From the NCBI GenBank assembly GCA_947501695.1, contig CANMWO010000003.1, positions 211,001 through 275,000 on the forward strand: a stretch of DNA of 64,000 nucleotides, written 5' to 3'. This document shows, in pieces, positions 52,862 through 62,439 of the stretch. Both the position numbers and the translations under genes were made by a program. Under the pieces are notes generated by a model. The model had not been told where the DNA came from. It saw nothing but the letters and a program-made list of their open reading frames with translations, and ran no database searches. This DNA is from an uncultured Sphingomonadaceae bacterium (lineage in GTDB: Bacteria > Pseudomonadota > Alphaproteobacteria > Sphingomonadales > Sphingomonadaceae). The first letter of the stretch is position 1. Each line of letters opens with the position of its first letter.

Positions 52862-54454
52862 TCAATGCCGGAAATGCCGCATCCCGGTAAACAGCATCGC
52901 AAGACCCGCTTCGTCCGCAGCCGCGATCACCTCGTCGTCACGGATCGACCCGCCCGGCTGAATCACCGCGGTCGCCCCCGCTTCGACTGCTGCCATCAAA
53001 CCATCGGCAAAGGGGAAGAAGGCGTCGGACGCCACTGCTGACCCAATTGTCCGCGCGTCGCTCCAGCCTGCTTTTTCGGCCGCATCCTTGGCTTTCCATG
53101 CGGCAATGCGTGCAGATTCGAGACGGTTCATTTGCCCTGCGCCAACACCTGCGGTGGAACCGCCTTTGGCATAGACAATTGCATTGGACTTCACATGTTT
53201 CGCGACCGTCCATGCGAACAGACAGTCCGCCATTTCCTGCTCGCTTGGCGTGCGCTTGGTGACGCATTTCAGGTCATCCTGCGTGATCTGGCCATTGTCG
53301 CGCGATTGCAGGAGATATCCGCCCGCAATAGACTTGACGCCCATGCCCGGCCGCGCCGGATCGGGCAGATCGCCAGTGAGTAGCAACCGCAGATTCTTCT
53401 TCTTCGCAAAAATCGCGCGCGCATCAGCATCGGCTGCGGGCGCGCAGACCACTTCGGTAAAGATGCCGGTCATTGCTTCAGCCGCCGCGCCGTCCAAGGG
53501 CCTGTTCACAGCGATAATCCCGCCAAAGGCAGAGACGCTGTCGCAGGCCAAAGCCGCTTGATAGGCTTCCAATATGGTGTCCCCACTGGCAACACCGCAA
53601 GGATTGGCATGTTTGACAATCACCACCGTTGGTGGTCCGTCGCGAAACTCGCTGACCAGTTCCAGCGCCGCATCGGCATCATTATAATTATTATAGCTGA
53701 GCGCCTTGCCCTGCAATTGTTCGGCCTGCGCAATGCCTTTGGTCGACGGACCATCGGGCAGATAAAGCGCCGCCATCTGGTGCGGGTTTTCGCCGTAGCG
53801 CAGTTCCGTCGGCTGGCTCATCGTCAACGGTAAGGTAGGCGGGAACATCTGCTGCTGATCCGCAAAGCCAAACCATTGGGCAATCATACCGTCATAGCTG
53901 GCAGTGGCAGCGAAAGCTTTGGCCGCCATTTTCTTACGAAAATCGATGCTGGTTGCGCCATCGCTTTCTTTCAGTTCCGCTAGCAATGTGTCGTAATCCG
54001 AAGGATCGGTGACGATGGTTACGAAATCATGGTTCTTCGCGGCACTGCGTACCATGCTCGGTCCGCCAATATCAATATTCTCGATAATCTCGTCGCGTTC
54101 AGCGCCTTTCGCAACGGTCTGGGCAAATGGGTAGAGATTGACAATCACCAGATCAATTCCGGCAATGTCATGTTCTTCCATCGACGCGACATGACCGGCA
54201 TCATCGCGCCGCGCAAGCAGGCCACCATGCACTTTGGGGTGAAGCGTTTTCACGCGACCATCCATCATTTCTGGAAAATTCGTCACGTCGGAGATATCGG
54301 CGACGTCCAGCCCCGCATCACGCAATGCCTTGGCCGTACCGCCGGTCGAGATCAAAGCCACACCCATCGCAGCCAGCTCTTTGCCAAGATCGGCCAGGCC
54401 GCTTTTGTCCGACACAGACAGCAAAGCCCGTTTGATTGTAATATTTTCGGTCAT
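52862..54454 (-). CDS. purH: Bifunctional AICAR transformylase / IMP cyclohydrolase
   Basis: Does the last two steps of IMP synthesis; 530 residues, family length. The N-terminal cyclohydrolase domain has [18 protein letters not shown] and [11 protein letters not shown] and [14 protein letters not shown]. The C-terminal transformylase has [24 protein letters not shown] (Lys and His of the active site) and [10 protein letters not shown]. It is the last gene of a leftward cluster with the heparinase-like gene and rpe. The spacing to the heparinase-like gene is 8 bases, so it is likely one operon. Confidence 0.96.
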   Translation of the reverse strand: MTENITIKRALLSVSDKSGLADLGKELAAMGVALISTGGTAKALRDAGLDVADISDVTNFPEMMDGRVKTLHPKVHGGLLARRDDAGHVASMEEHDIAGIDLVIVNLYPFAQTVAKGAERDEIIENIDIGGPSMVRSAAKNHDFVTIVTDPSDYDTLLAELKESDGATSIDFRKKMAAKAFAATASYDGMIAQWFGFADQQQMFPPTLPLTMSQPTELRYGENPHQMAALYLPDGPSTKGIAQAEQLQGKALSYNNYNDADAALELVSEFRDGPPTVVIVKHANPCGVASGDTILEAYQAALACDSVSAFGGIIAVNRPLDGAAAEAMTGIFTEVVCAPAADADARAIFAKKKNLRLLLTGDLPDPARPGMGVKSIAGGYLLQSRDNGQITQDDLKCVTKRTPSEQEMADCLFAWTVAKHVKSNAIVYAKGGSTAGVGAGQMNRLESARIAAWKAKDAAEKAGWSDARTIGSAVASDAFFPFADGLMAAVEAGATAVIQPGGSIRDDEVIAAADEAGLAMLFTGMRHFRH

Positions 54455-54462
54455 GATAGTCT

Positions 54463-56274
54463 TTATCCCATATGTTTGAGCAGCCAGCCGGTCGCTCCAC
54501 CGCCGCTACCCACTATATCCGTTATCACCATCTGCATGACGCTATGAGGAATCCCCATGCCATCTACCCAGACACTATCTTCCAAGACAATTGTCCCGCT
54601 TGTTGAGCGGAACTGCCATAAATTCCCGTCTTTTAAGCGCAGCAACACGCCCTTGCCGTCTGATATCAGGTCGCTTTCAATATCAGGGCCAAGATGGAAA
54701 CGCAGCGCATATTCCACGTCCTTTTTCTTCCGCCGGCGCAACTTTTTATTTTGGGGACCATGGGGGATCAGCATATCCTCGCCGCGCAATTCCAGTCCAT
54801 CGGAACGCATCAACAAAAGTCGTTTGTGAACCAGTCCGAAACGCCGACCATAGCCGTCATGGCTTGCTTCCAGCCGGGTCGCATTTTCAACGTCGCGACG
54901 GAACAACTCCACTTCGTTCACCCCGCGCCCAAGCTTACCATCGGGTAGGATAGAAGTGCTGTTGCTATTATCAATACACAAGGTGCTGTGTGCCGCCGTC
55001 GAACGCAACCCCCGCGCCAATCCAGCAGGTATGGTAGCGCCAACCAATCCCGCGCCACCACAATTGGCAATGATCCGGTTGTCACCATTAGAAAATTCAA
55101 ACGCTAGCGTGGATGCGCAACCCGCCACCGCCATCCGTGCAATCGGCGGCGGCGCAGCGTCAAGGATCAGGACGGAGCGGCCCGAGGACACCCGTTGATA
55201 ACCCCAATCGCGCGCCTGCCGTAACGGTCGGGCGCGAACTCCGCTGGCTTCGATGACCTGCGCAACTTGCTCGGCGGAGGTTGCACCGCCGCCCTGCCAA
55301 TTGCCCATGCTACCGTCAAAATGTGTGAGACCTGTGAGCGGTGGAACCGCTAGCGCCAAAGCATTTTCGATAAATTCTGGCATATCTTCGTCACGCGCGA
55401 GATAGACTTGCTTCAGCATCGACAGCAGGATGACCGCATCCATCTGATTGAGCGGAGACCGTGAGACGGAACCCCCATCAGCATGGAAAAATTCACCCAT
55501 GGCTTTTTCGAGACCCGCTTCGCCAACAATCCGGCGAACCCGACCTTCCGGGATCAACAATGATGCCGCAACGACACCGCTCCAAGCGACCAGCCGACCG
55601 AGGCTGGAGGTCGCTTTGTCTGCTGTGCGATCGAGATGCCGAGCGGTACGGGCAATATTGTTGAGCACCTTGGAGCGATAAATGAGATCGCCGGACGACA
55701 GAATAAGCGGCGCATGACTTGCCCAGATCAGTAACCGCCAGCCGCAATTATCTGGCCGCCAAGCTGGTTGCCGGATTTTTTTACCGTTAGCATCCAGCCA
55801 TTCTTCCATCAGCTTTTCAGCAACCGGCAATGCCTGATCGCGGGATGCCGCAGTATCAAGGTCGCGCAGCCACTGAAAGCGGTGAATATAATCTTCAAAG
55901 GCCGGTGGCAGTTTCAGGTCGGTAAAATCTATGCCTTCGAGCTTTTTCTTGAGGCCGCGAAACAGGAAATGGCCGGCCCGAACAGCTGTGCCCTGAACGC
56001 GATCACCGTCTACCGGATCAACCGGCACAGCCAGCAACCGCAAAGGCAATTTACCTGACAGCCGCAGCCGATGGAGTGGCATCCGCCAAGTCATACGATA
56101 GTAAAGCAGGGCCGTTTGCTCAGCGAGCGATTGCCCGCGATCACCGTCCGCACGCAGCGTAAGGCTTTGACCTTCGGGCGCCTTGGTTTCTTCGCCGCTG
56201 TAGCGATTCACGCCAGCACCCGGATCGCCCTCATCATCGGCGATGCCACCTTGGTCAGGCCGATTTGCGCTCAT
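54463..56274 (-). CDS. Heparinase II/III-like protein
   Basis: A 603-residue protein with an alpha-helical barrel domain (about residues 50-350) and a C-terminal heparinase II/III beta-sandwich (about 370-600), with blocks such as [23 protein letters not shown] and [23 protein letters not shown]. No signal peptide is seen; the N-terminus is polar ([16 protein letters not shown]), so export is not obvious. It lies between rpe (4-base overlap) and purH, a placement seen in sphingomonads. The substrate may be an acidic polysaccharide or a cell-wall polymer; uncertain. Confidence 0.85.
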   Translation of the reverse strand: MSANRPDQGGIADDEGDPGAGVNRYSGEETKAPEGQSLTLRADGDRGQSLAEQTALLYYRMTWRMPLHRLRLSGKLPLRLLAVPVDPVDGDRVQGTAVRAGHFLFRGLKKKLEGIDFTDLKLPPAFEDYIHRFQWLRDLDTAASRDQALPVAEKLMEEWLDANGKKIRQPAWRPDNCGWRLLIWASHAPLILSSGDLIYRSKVLNNIARTARHLDRTADKATSSLGRLVAWSGVVAASLLIPEGRVRRIVGEAGLEKAMGEFFHADGGSVSRSPLNQMDAVILLSMLKQVYLARDEDMPEFIENALALAVPPLTGLTHFDGSMGNWQGGGATSAEQVAQVIEASGVRARPLRQARDWGYQRVSSGRSVLILDAAPPPIARMAVAGCASTLAFEFSNGDNRIIANCGGAGLVGATIPAGLARGLRSTAAHSTLCIDNSNSTSILPDGKLGRGVNEVELFRRDVENATRLEASHDGYGRRFGLVHKRLLLMRSDGLELRGEDMLIPHGPQNKKLRRRKKKDVEYALRFHLGPDIESDLISDGKGVLLRLKDGNLWQFRSTSGTIVLEDSVWVDGMGIPHSVMQMVITDIVGSGGGATGWLLKHMG

Positions 56275-56933
56275 TCACCCCTCAGGCCGCTAATATTGGC
56301 TGCATATTGATCAGGGCCGCCCCGGAACGTGGCCGTGCCCGCTACCAGCGTGTCAGCACCAGCGGCAATGGCTTTTGGCGCAGTATTTAAATCAATGCCG
56401 CCATCAACTTCTAACCGGATATCTTTGCCGGTTGCATCGATCCGTTTGCGAATGGCTTCGATCTTGCGAAGCTGTGTGTCGATAAAATTCTGCCCGCCAA
56501 AACCGGGATTGACGCTCATGACCAATATTAGATCAAGATCGTCGATCAAATAATCGAGCACATCCAAGGGCGTTGCCGGGTTTAGCACGAGTCCGGCCTG
56601 TTTGCCCAGTGTATGGATCGTCTGAACCGTACGGTGCGGATGCGCGCCAGCCTCTGGATGGAAAGAAATAATATCGGCGCCTGCATCGGCAAAGGCCTCA
56701 AGATACTGATCCACTGGCGATATCATCAGATGAACATCAAACGGCTTATCACTATGGGAACGCAGCGCTTTCACGACAGCGGGGCCGATTGTAATGTTCG
56801 GAACAAAATGGCCGTCCATCACATCGACATGCACCCAGTCACAGCCCGCTCCATCAATCGCGCGGACCTCTTCACCTAGTCGCGCGAAATCGGCGGAGAG
56901 GATGGAGGGGGCGATACGGATTGAGCTGGTCAT
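56271..56933 (-). CDS. rpe: Ribulose-phosphate 3-epimerase
   Basis: Converts ribulose-5-phosphate to xylulose-5-phosphate; TIM barrel of 220 residues. It has the family start IAPSILSADFARLGEEVRAI, DWVHVDVMDGHFVPNITIGP with a catalytic aspartate, VDQYLEAFADAGADIISFHPEA, the LVMSVNPGFGGQ phosphate loop, and LEVDGGIDLNTAPKAIAAGADTLVAG. All metal and acid-base residues are in place. It overlaps the heparinase-like gene by 4 bases, while the rsmB gene lies upstream with a 118-base gap. Confidence 0.96.
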   Translation of the reverse strand: MTSSIRIAPSILSADFARLGEEVRAIDGAGCDWVHVDVMDGHFVPNITIGPAVVKALRSHSDKPFDVHLMISPVDQYLEAFADAGADIISFHPEAGAHPHRTVQTIHTLGKQAGLVLNPATPLDVLDYLIDDLDLILVMSVNPGFGGQNFIDTQLRKIEAIRKRIDATGKDIRLEVDGGIDLNTAPKAIAAGADTLVAGTATFRGGPDQYAANISGLRGE

Positions 56934-57051
56934 GGCAGTTCCTTTGCGATCCTGCGTTTAGGTTTTTTGCATAGGACCCGCAAGGCGCGATTCGGCTGAA
57001 AACCCAATGGCCTGTGGACAATTTGGGGACAGGCTGGATTTTATCGTCTGA

Positions 57052-58332
57052 TCAGTCTTTTCGCTGCAGTTTCGCTATGAAAAAGCCGTCAACATGGCCC
57101 TTTTCGGCAAGCATATTCGGCAGCGTCCTTACGCAGCCATTGTCGGTCGGGCTAATGCCCTCGGGAAGCATATCATCCGTCGTCGGAACAATTGCAAAAT
57201 CAGCATGGCGTTCGAGAAATTGTTCGATCTGCTCTTCGCCCTCTTCGGGTTCGAGCGAGCAGACGGCATAGACCAGCATACCGCTTGGTTTAACCCACGG
57301 CGCGATCCGATCGAGCAGCGCTTCTTGTACCTCTGCGCGGTCAGCAATCTGTCGTGACCCGATGCAATGTAGCACATCGGGGTGACGACGGAAAATACCG
57401 GTCGCGCTGCACGGCGCGTCGAGCAGGATCGCATCGGCGAGCTCTGAAGGCTCCCATTTCATCAAGTCGGCAATGACGATTTCTGCGTCCAATTTGGTCC
57501 GGCCAAGATTATCCTTGAACCGCTCCATCCGTTTCTCGCTGTTGTCGACGGATAGCGTTTTCCAGCCTGCCGCCGCCAGTTGCATTGTCTTGCCGCCGGG
57601 CGCTGCACAGAGATCGAGCACGGTTTTTCCGTTTCCTTCACCCAACAGTCGCGCTGGCAGGGAAGCCGCGAGATCTTGCACCCAAAAAGCGCCCTCATCA
57701 AAGCCGGGCAATTCGGTGACAGGCAGGTTTGGCTGCAAACGCAGATGTTGGGAGGCGAGCTTCTCGCCCTTTAATTTTCCTGCATCATCAGTCTTAAAAC
57801 TGAGATCAAGCGGCGGAGAGTTGGCCCAAGCCTGTCCGGCTGCGATGGCCACATCTTCACCCCAGTTATGGGTCCAACGGTCCAGCGTTTCGCCTGGAAT
57901 TTCAGGATGTTCCGGCAGAGCCAATGCACCGGATTCTACACCACGCATCACGGTGGAAAATACACCATGGACCAGCCGTCGCGGGCCGCCGTGAACCAGC
58001 GGCAAAGCGGTCGCAATAGCGGCATGCTGGGGTGTTTCGAGCACCAATACTTGCACCAAGGCGATACGCAGCGCCATCCGCGCCTTGGCATCATCGGGCA
58101 GGCGTTTCTTGGTCGCGCTGTCGATCATGGCATCCAAGGCGGTCATCCAGCGCAGCGCATTGGCTGCAATATTATGCGCCAGCGAGCGATCAGAAGGATT
58201 GGCTAGCTTAGCGGTGGCCACGGGCAGCGCTTGATCGAGTGTTTCGCCGCGACGGCATACAGCGTCCAGCAAGCGTATCGCTGCGGTCCGTGCTGGCAGG
58301 CCGGGAATTTTTGAGGGGCTTTCAGTGTTCAT
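57052..58332 (-). CDS. rsmB: 16S rRNA (cytosine-967-C5)-methyltransferase RsmB
   Basis: RNA m5C methyltransferase, 426 residues. It has a NusB-like N-terminal domain (about residues 10-145), then a SAM domain with VLDLCAAPGGKTMQLAAAG. Two catalytic cysteines are visible: C308 in DAPCSATGIFRRHPDV (base-binding motif IV) and C358 in YAVCSLEPEEGEEQ (motif VI). The NusB domain and DLCAAPGGKT favour RsmB over RsmF. It lies upstream of rpe with a 118-base gap in the same direction. Confidence 0.92.
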   Translation of the reverse strand: MNTESPSKIPGLPARTAAIRLLDAVCRRGETLDQALPVATAKLANPSDRSLAHNIAANALRWMTALDAMIDSATKKRLPDDAKARMALRIALVQVLVLETPQHAAIATALPLVHGGPRRLVHGVFSTVMRGVESGALALPEHPEIPGETLDRWTHNWGEDVAIAAGQAWANSPPLDLSFKTDDAGKLKGEKLASQHLRLQPNLPVTELPGFDEGAFWVQDLAASLPARLLGEGNGKTVLDLCAAPGGKTMQLAAAGWKTLSVDNSEKRMERFKDNLGRTKLDAEIVIADLMKWEPSELADAILLDAPCSATGIFRRHPDVLHCIGSRQIADRAEVQEALLDRIAPWVKPSGMLVYAVCSLEPEEGEEQIEQFLERHADFAIVPTTDDMLPEGISPTDNGCVRTLPNMLAEKGHVDGFFIAKLQRKD

Positions 58333-58400
58333 CTTATGGCATTCCGCACTTGCTGCGAGACCCGGGGTGGATCACGCTGGCTTCCCCATAGACGCCCTAG

Positions 58401-58421
58401 GCTCTGGATCAAGTCCAGAGC
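58401..58421. repeat. Palindromic GGATCAAGTCC element
   Basis: GCTCTGGA and TCCAGAGC form a perfect 8-bp stem around TCAAG. The core GGATCAAGTCC resembles dispersed palindromic repeats common in alphaproteobacteria (from memory). It has no T-run, but it lies between htpX and rsmB and could end htpX transcription. Confidence 0.6.
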
Positions 58422-58430
58422 AAGTTACGG

Positions 58431-59348
58431 CTAGTTTCCGCGGGTCGGGTCAAGTGCGCTACGCTTGCCTTTGATCCGGCTCATATCGCCAATTTCATCG
58501 CTATTGCTTGACCAGCCATCTGATCCACCGCCCAATCCACCGCCATGGGCCATATCCTGCAGTGCGGCAATCCGATCCTCGGTCGCGGGATGGGTTGAGA
58601 ACATCTGTTTGACACCAGCGGGTACGATGTAGAGTTGAGCCGCCGCTGGATTGCGCTGCGCCACCGGATTGGGGATGCGCTGCGCCTGTCCCGAAATCTT
58701 GTGGAGCGCGGAGGCCAGTGCCAACGGCTTACCGCTAATATCTGCCGCTGCTTTATCCGCGCCATATTCACGGGTGCGACTGATCGCCATTTGCACAATC
58801 ATTGCTGCAAAGGGAGCGATAAACACTGCCAAAATACCGGCCAGACCCCGATTGCTCCTGAAAAACATGCCAAAATTGGCGAGCATCGAGACTGCACCAG
58901 CAATGGTCGCAACCATCGTCATGATCAGCGTATCACGGTTCTTCACATGACCCAGTTCATGGGCCATCACGCCTTCAATTTCATCATAGCTGAGCATGTT
59001 GAGCAGCCCGGTCGTCGCGGCAACCGCCGAATTTTCCGGATCACGGCCCGTGGCAAAAGCATTGGGCTGCGGCTGGTCAACAATATAGACTTTCGGCATG
59101 GGCAGCTGCGCGCGCTGCGCCAAACGCTGCACCATCGTATAAAATTCGGGATGGCTGCCCGCATCGACCTCAACCGCCTTGTGCATTTTCAGAACGATTT
59201 TATCGGCATTCCAGTAGGTAAACAGGTTCATCCCCGCCGCTACCAACAGCGCCAATATCGCCCCGCGTGGTCCACCGAGCGAGAAGCCCATAACCATGAA
59301 CAAGGCCGTCAGTGCCGCCAGCAACATCGTCGTCTTTATAAAATTCAT
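58431..59348 (-). CDS. htpX: Zinc metalloprotease HtpX
   Basis: Membrane-bound M48 peptidase in inner-membrane quality control, 305 residues. Two hydrophobic segments at the start ([21 protein letters not shown] and [17 protein letters not shown]), the zinc motif H130-E-L-G-H134 ([10 protein letters not shown]), two further membrane segments ([19 protein letters not shown] and [18 protein letters not shown]), and [12 protein letters not shown] at the end are typical. A Gly/Ser-rich C-terminal tail ([19 protein letters not shown]) of about 25 residues is added. Zinc ligand Glu lies in [12 protein letters not shown]. Single gene, divergent from the SDHAF4-like gene. Confidence 0.95.
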   Translation of the reverse strand: MNFIKTTMLLAALTALFMVMGFSLGGPRGAILALLVAAGMNLFTYWNADKIVLKMHKAVEVDAGSHPEFYTMVQRLAQRAQLPMPKVYIVDQPQPNAFATGRDPENSAVAATTGLLNMLSYDEIEGVMAHELGHVKNRDTLIMTMVATIAGAVSMLANFGMFFRSNRGLAGILAVFIAPFAAMIVQMAISRTREYGADKAAADISGKPLALASALHKISGQAQRIPNPVAQRNPAAAQLYIVPAGVKQMFSTHPATEDRIAALQDMAHGGGLGGGSDGWSSNSDEIGDMSRIKGKRSALDPTRGN

Positions 59349-59432
59349 GGCTTTACTCGCTTGATTATAGTGGTTTCTCCCTCAATATAGGGGTTGAGGC
59401 GGGCTTTTTCAAATGTGCAGGAAATAGAAACT

Positions 59433-59630
59433 ATGGCCGATAACGATAGAAAAGCCGATGCGAGAATGCCCGGTGAGCGCCCTGACCATGTCAAAGCCCC
59501 TGCCCATCTGTCCAAAAGCCCACCCGTGCCACAACCCGATCCGCTCGACAAAGCGGACGATATCTTGGAAAAAGACGGCCCCACCCGCTACGGTGATTGG
59601 GAACTTAAAGGTCTGGCCATAGATTTTTGA
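59433..59630 (+). CDS. DUF1674 protein, SDHAF4 homologue
   Basis: A 65-residue protein ending in RYGDWELKGLAIDF, the hallmark of DUF1674/SDHAF4, a flavinylation-assembly factor for succinate dehydrogenase in mitochondria. The N-terminal half is polar and low complexity (Pro-rich PVPQPDPLDKAD). The in-frame ATG at 59394 adds 13 residues that do not fit the family, so 59433 is used. It lies 10 bases before the nitronate monooxygenase gene; a shared transcript is likely, although the sdh genes are elsewhere. Confidence 0.88.
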   Translation: MADNDRKADARMPGERPDHVKAPAHLSKSPPVPQPDPLDKADDILEKDGPTRYGDWELKGLAIDF

Positions 59631-59640
59631 AGGAACAGAA

Positions 59641-60639
59641 ATGAACCGCTTTGCCGATCATTTCGATTTGAAAATCCCCTTGGCCCTCGCCCCCATGGCA
59701 CTGGCATCCGGCGGCGATCTCGCATCGGCCTGCGCGCAGGCCGGAACATTGGGACTGGTCGGCGGCGGCTATGGTGATCTGGAATGGACCAGCCGGGAAT
59801 ATCAAATGGCTGTGGACGCTATCGGTGATAGTGCAGCGGCCATGAAGCGTCTGGGCTGCGGTTTCATCAGCTGGAAGCTGGCCGAAAATGCTGATGCTCT
59901 TGATTGGTTGATCGACAATCATCGCACTGCTGCGGTCATGCTGTCCTTTGGTGATCCCCGGCCATTTTCCAAACGGATCATAGATTCCGGTGCGTCGCTT
60001 ATCTGCCAAATCCATTCGCTCAAAGATTTGCCGCTGGCGGTGGAAGCAGGCGCAAAAATAATTGTCGCGCAAGGCACCGAGGCTGGCGGACATGGCGCAA
60101 CCCAAGAGCGCGGACGCGGAACATTTTCCTTTATCTCGGAAACGGCAGACTGGCTTGCGGTCCAAGCGCCTGAAACCTATTTGCTGGGTGCCGGGGGTAT
60201 TGCCGATGGCCGGGGCCTGGCCGCCGCGATGGTCCTGGGCGCAGATGGCGCGATGATGGGATCACGGTTCTGGGCCACAAAAGAATCGCTGGCCAACCCA
60301 CAAGCCAAGACTGTGGCCACCCAGACAGATGGCGATAATACGGCGCGCAGTTCGGTCTTTGATATTTTGCGACGGAAGAACTGGCCTGAATCTTTTGACT
60401 TTCGGGCCATTCGAAATGACCTGTACCGGCAATGGGAAGATCGCATTGATAAGTTGCAAAATGATCCGGAAGAAGGTCGCGCGGCCTATGATGATGGCGT
60501 GCGCCAAGCAGATTTTAACAGAGCGCATATCGGTATCGGCGAGGCTGCTGGTATGATATCCAACGTCCCGGATGCGGCAACCTTGATTGGTGATATAGAA
60601 TCAGAAATGAAAAGCGCGCTCAAGCGGCTTAATCCGTGA
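59641..60639 (+). CDS. Nitronate monooxygenase
   Basis: FMN-dependent TIM-barrel enzyme of 332 residues that oxidises alkyl nitronates such as propionate 3-nitronate. The start (PLALAPMALASGGDLASACAQAG) and GLVGGGYGD match the family. The EAGGHGATQERG segment holds the catalytic-type histidine near residue 146, and LGAGGIADGRGLAAAMVLGADGAMMGSRFWAT binds the FMN phosphate. It is 10 bases after the SDHAF4-like gene and may share its promoter. The substrate in this organism is unknown; related enoyl-reductase-type proteins are a minor alternative. Confidence 0.9.
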   Translation: MNRFADHFDLKIPLALAPMALASGGDLASACAQAGTLGLVGGGYGDLEWTSREYQMAVDAIGDSAAAMKRLGCGFISWKLAENADALDWLIDNHRTAAVMLSFGDPRPFSKRIIDSGASLICQIHSLKDLPLAVEAGAKIIVAQGTEAGGHGATQERGRGTFSFISETADWLAVQAPETYLLGAGGIADGRGLAAAMVLGADGAMMGSRFWATKESLANPQAKTVATQTDGDNTARSSVFDILRRKNWPESFDFRAIRNDLYRQWEDRIDKLQNDPEEGRAAYDDGVRQADFNRAHIGIGEAAGMISNVPDAATLIGDIESEMKSALKRLNP

Positions 60640-60660
60640 TCGAAACTTGGAGGGCCCAGA

Positions 60661-60990
60661 ATGACCGTTAGTGCAGAAATCGCCGTTCTGATCGGCGCCG
60701 TGGTCGGCGCGATAGCCTCTCTCGCAACGGTATTCCTCACGCATTGGCTTTCCAAGCGCCGCGAATATCGGCTGGATGACAAACGCAAAGAGCGGCTAAT
60801 CCTGTTGCTGCGCGGTGAAAAATATAAGTGGCGGGATATTGAAACCTTATCGTCTGCCGTCGGTGCCGACATAATCAAAACCAAAGAATTGCTAATCGAG
60901 ATAGACGCGCGGCAGAGCCTGTCGAACAACAGTAGCTGGGGCCTGATTGCGCGCAATCCCTATCCGGAAGATATCCAGCCCAAGAATTGA
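60661..60990 (+). CDS. Small membrane-anchored protein of unknown function
   Basis: A 109-residue protein with one N-terminal membrane segment (about residues 4-28, SAEIAVLIGAVVGAIASLATVFL) and a basic linker (SKRREYRLDDKRKERL). A C-terminal helical domain follows with WRDIETLSSAVGADIIKTKELLIEIDARQS, resembling a small winged-helix (weak). GGAGGG lies 5 bases before the start. It follows nitronate monooxygenase by 21 bases and is convergent with the NTF2-like gene. No family recognised. Confidence 0.78.
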   Translation: MTVSAEIAVLIGAVVGAIASLATVFLTHWLSKRREYRLDDKRKERLILLLRGEKYKWRDIETLSSAVGADIIKTKELLIEIDARQSLSNNSSWGLIARNPYPEDIQPKN

Positions 60991-60995
60991 GAATG

Positions 60996-61343
60996 CTAGC
61001 CCTCCGGCACGGCGTAAAAATCGCGATAAGAGATAAGCTGGCCATCCGCGACTTTATACAGTCCAACGCCTTCAATATCCCCCTCAGGCCGTTTCCACAG
61101 CCAGCGGGACCACGCGACATGCTCGTCGCCAGCAATTTCCAACACCTCAAAGTGCATTTTCTTGTCGGCCAATTCCTTGGTGAGGCCTGCCAGCAGCTTC
61201 TCAATCGCGGGCTTCCCTTCGACGCGGCCAATGGCAGGATCTTCAAACACAGCATCATCCGCAAATAGAGGACTTAATTTCGTATAATCATGGTCATTCT
61301 GAATTTCCCAGAATTTCTCGATCACCTGCTTTGCTGTTGTCAT
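60996..61343 (-). CDS. NTF2-like (SnoaL-type) cytosolic protein
   Basis: A 115-residue protein with the NTF2 fold: KQVIEKFWEIQNDHDYTKLSPLFADDAVFEDPAIGRVEGKPAI at the N-terminus and a beta-rich C-terminus ending SYRDFYAVPEG. No signal peptide. ATG at 61343 (AAGGGA upstream) is used; the upstream in-frame ATG at 61403 is less likely. Possibly a small-molecule isomerase or binding protein. It converges on the small membrane protein gene (5-base gap) and is downstream of the metallo-beta-lactamase-fold gene's 3' end, reading the same way. Confidence 0.85.
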   Translation of the reverse strand: MTTAKQVIEKFWEIQNDHDYTKLSPLFADDAVFEDPAIGRVEGKPAIEKLLAGLTKELADKKMHFEVLEIAGDEHVAWSRWLWKRPEGDIEGVGLYKVADGQLISYRDFYAVPEG

Positions 61344-61420
61344 ATCAATTCCCTTCACTCGCCTTATGGCAAAGGAATAGGCGCCAAGCCCATCCAGCGA
61401 CAAGTCCTCATTTGACTAGC

Positions 61421-62389
61421 CTATGGCGCGGCTTTGGCCGATTGTTTTTGCAGCGCGTCTTTGAACCAGCCTTCGACGCGGGTGATAAATTTTCCAAAAG
61501 CCTTATCATCGACAAAGGCTAAGGCATCGCCTGCCTTTTGCTTTTCGCGTTTTTTCATCATGCCGAAAAAGCCCGGATGATTGGCGACGAACACGTCCGG
61601 GTTTAGGTTACGGGTTTTGTCAAACGTGCTGCGATAATCATCCACTATGCCTTCATATTGCGGCGGATTAACGAGCCGGTTCGCGGCAACAGTGGCGGAG
61701 CAAAAGACCAGCACGTCATAAATCTTGCCGCCCTGCGTAACGTCCATACTCCAAGACGTACAACCGCGCGAATGACCGGGGTGCAAATGGGCGGTCATCG
61801 TCACGCCGCCAAGGCTTACGGTTTCACCATCGGCAATGATCCGGTCGACCTTGACCGGAGGCGCGAACAGGAAGTCTTCCTCCTCGGACCCGAGATAGAA
61901 ACCGCCCTCCAGAGCAGACCGATCCCCTTCGCTGGCAATCATCTGCGCGCCGCTCATGGCTTTCAAATCCGCAAGCCCGCCCGAATGATCGAGATGAGCA
62001 TGGCTGTTGAGCAGGATTTTTATGTCCTTGGGATCATAGCCGAGTTTAGTGATCGCTTCGGCCACGGTTGATGCCTGGTCGGGCATGCCGCCGTCGATAA
62101 CAATGTGTCCATCGGGCGTCGGGATGAAGAACATGCCGAGACCTTCGGTTCCAACATAATATAAGCCTGCGCCTTGTTCGCCAACTACTTGAAAGGGCTC
62201 GACTGCAGCATACCAGCTCGGATTACCCTTGCGCCATTTGGCTAGATTTTCAGTGCTGACTCTATTTTCTGCGAGGGCCGTGGGCGCTGGCGTACCAGCC
62301 TGTTCATTAGATGATTCGGCGATATCGGGAATCGGCGCACAGGCCGCGAGAGCCAATAGAGGCAATGTTAAAAAGCGCATCATTTTCAT
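61421..62389 (-). CDS. Lipoprotein of the subclass B3 metallo-beta-lactamase type
   Basis: A 322-residue protein with an MBL fold and a lipobox (LALAAC, Cys17). Zinc ligands fit subclass B3: H130-A-H132-L-D134-H135 (NSHAHLDHSGG), H206 in PGHSRGCTSW, and H271 in VANHPGFF. The spacing (76 and 65 residues) is close to the B3 pattern, and the GHSRGCTSW stretch is typical of that subclass. Family members hydrolyse beta-lactams or related lactones, but the real substrate here is not known. The start at 62389 has GGAG 9 bases upstream. Divergently placed regulator genes do not control it directly, since the XRE gene lies upstream on the same strand. Confidence 0.88.
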   Translation of the reverse strand: MKMMRFLTLPLLALAACAPIPDIAESSNEQAGTPAPTALAENRVSTENLAKWRKGNPSWYAAVEPFQVVGEQGAGLYYVGTEGLGMFFIPTPDGHIVIDGGMPDQASTVAEAITKLGYDPKDIKILLNSHAHLDHSGGLADLKAMSGAQMIASEGDRSALEGGFYLGSEEEDFLFAPPVKVDRIIADGETVSLGGVTMTAHLHPGHSRGCTSWSMDVTQGGKIYDVLVFCSATVAANRLVNPPQYEGIVDDYRSTFDKTRNLNPDVFVANHPGFFGMMKKREKQKAGDALAFVDDKAFGKFITRVEGWFKDALQKQSAKAAP

Positions 62390-62439
62390 ATTCAAAAACT
62401 CCACTCCCCGACAAACCCTATGCTGCGAGATGCCAGTCG

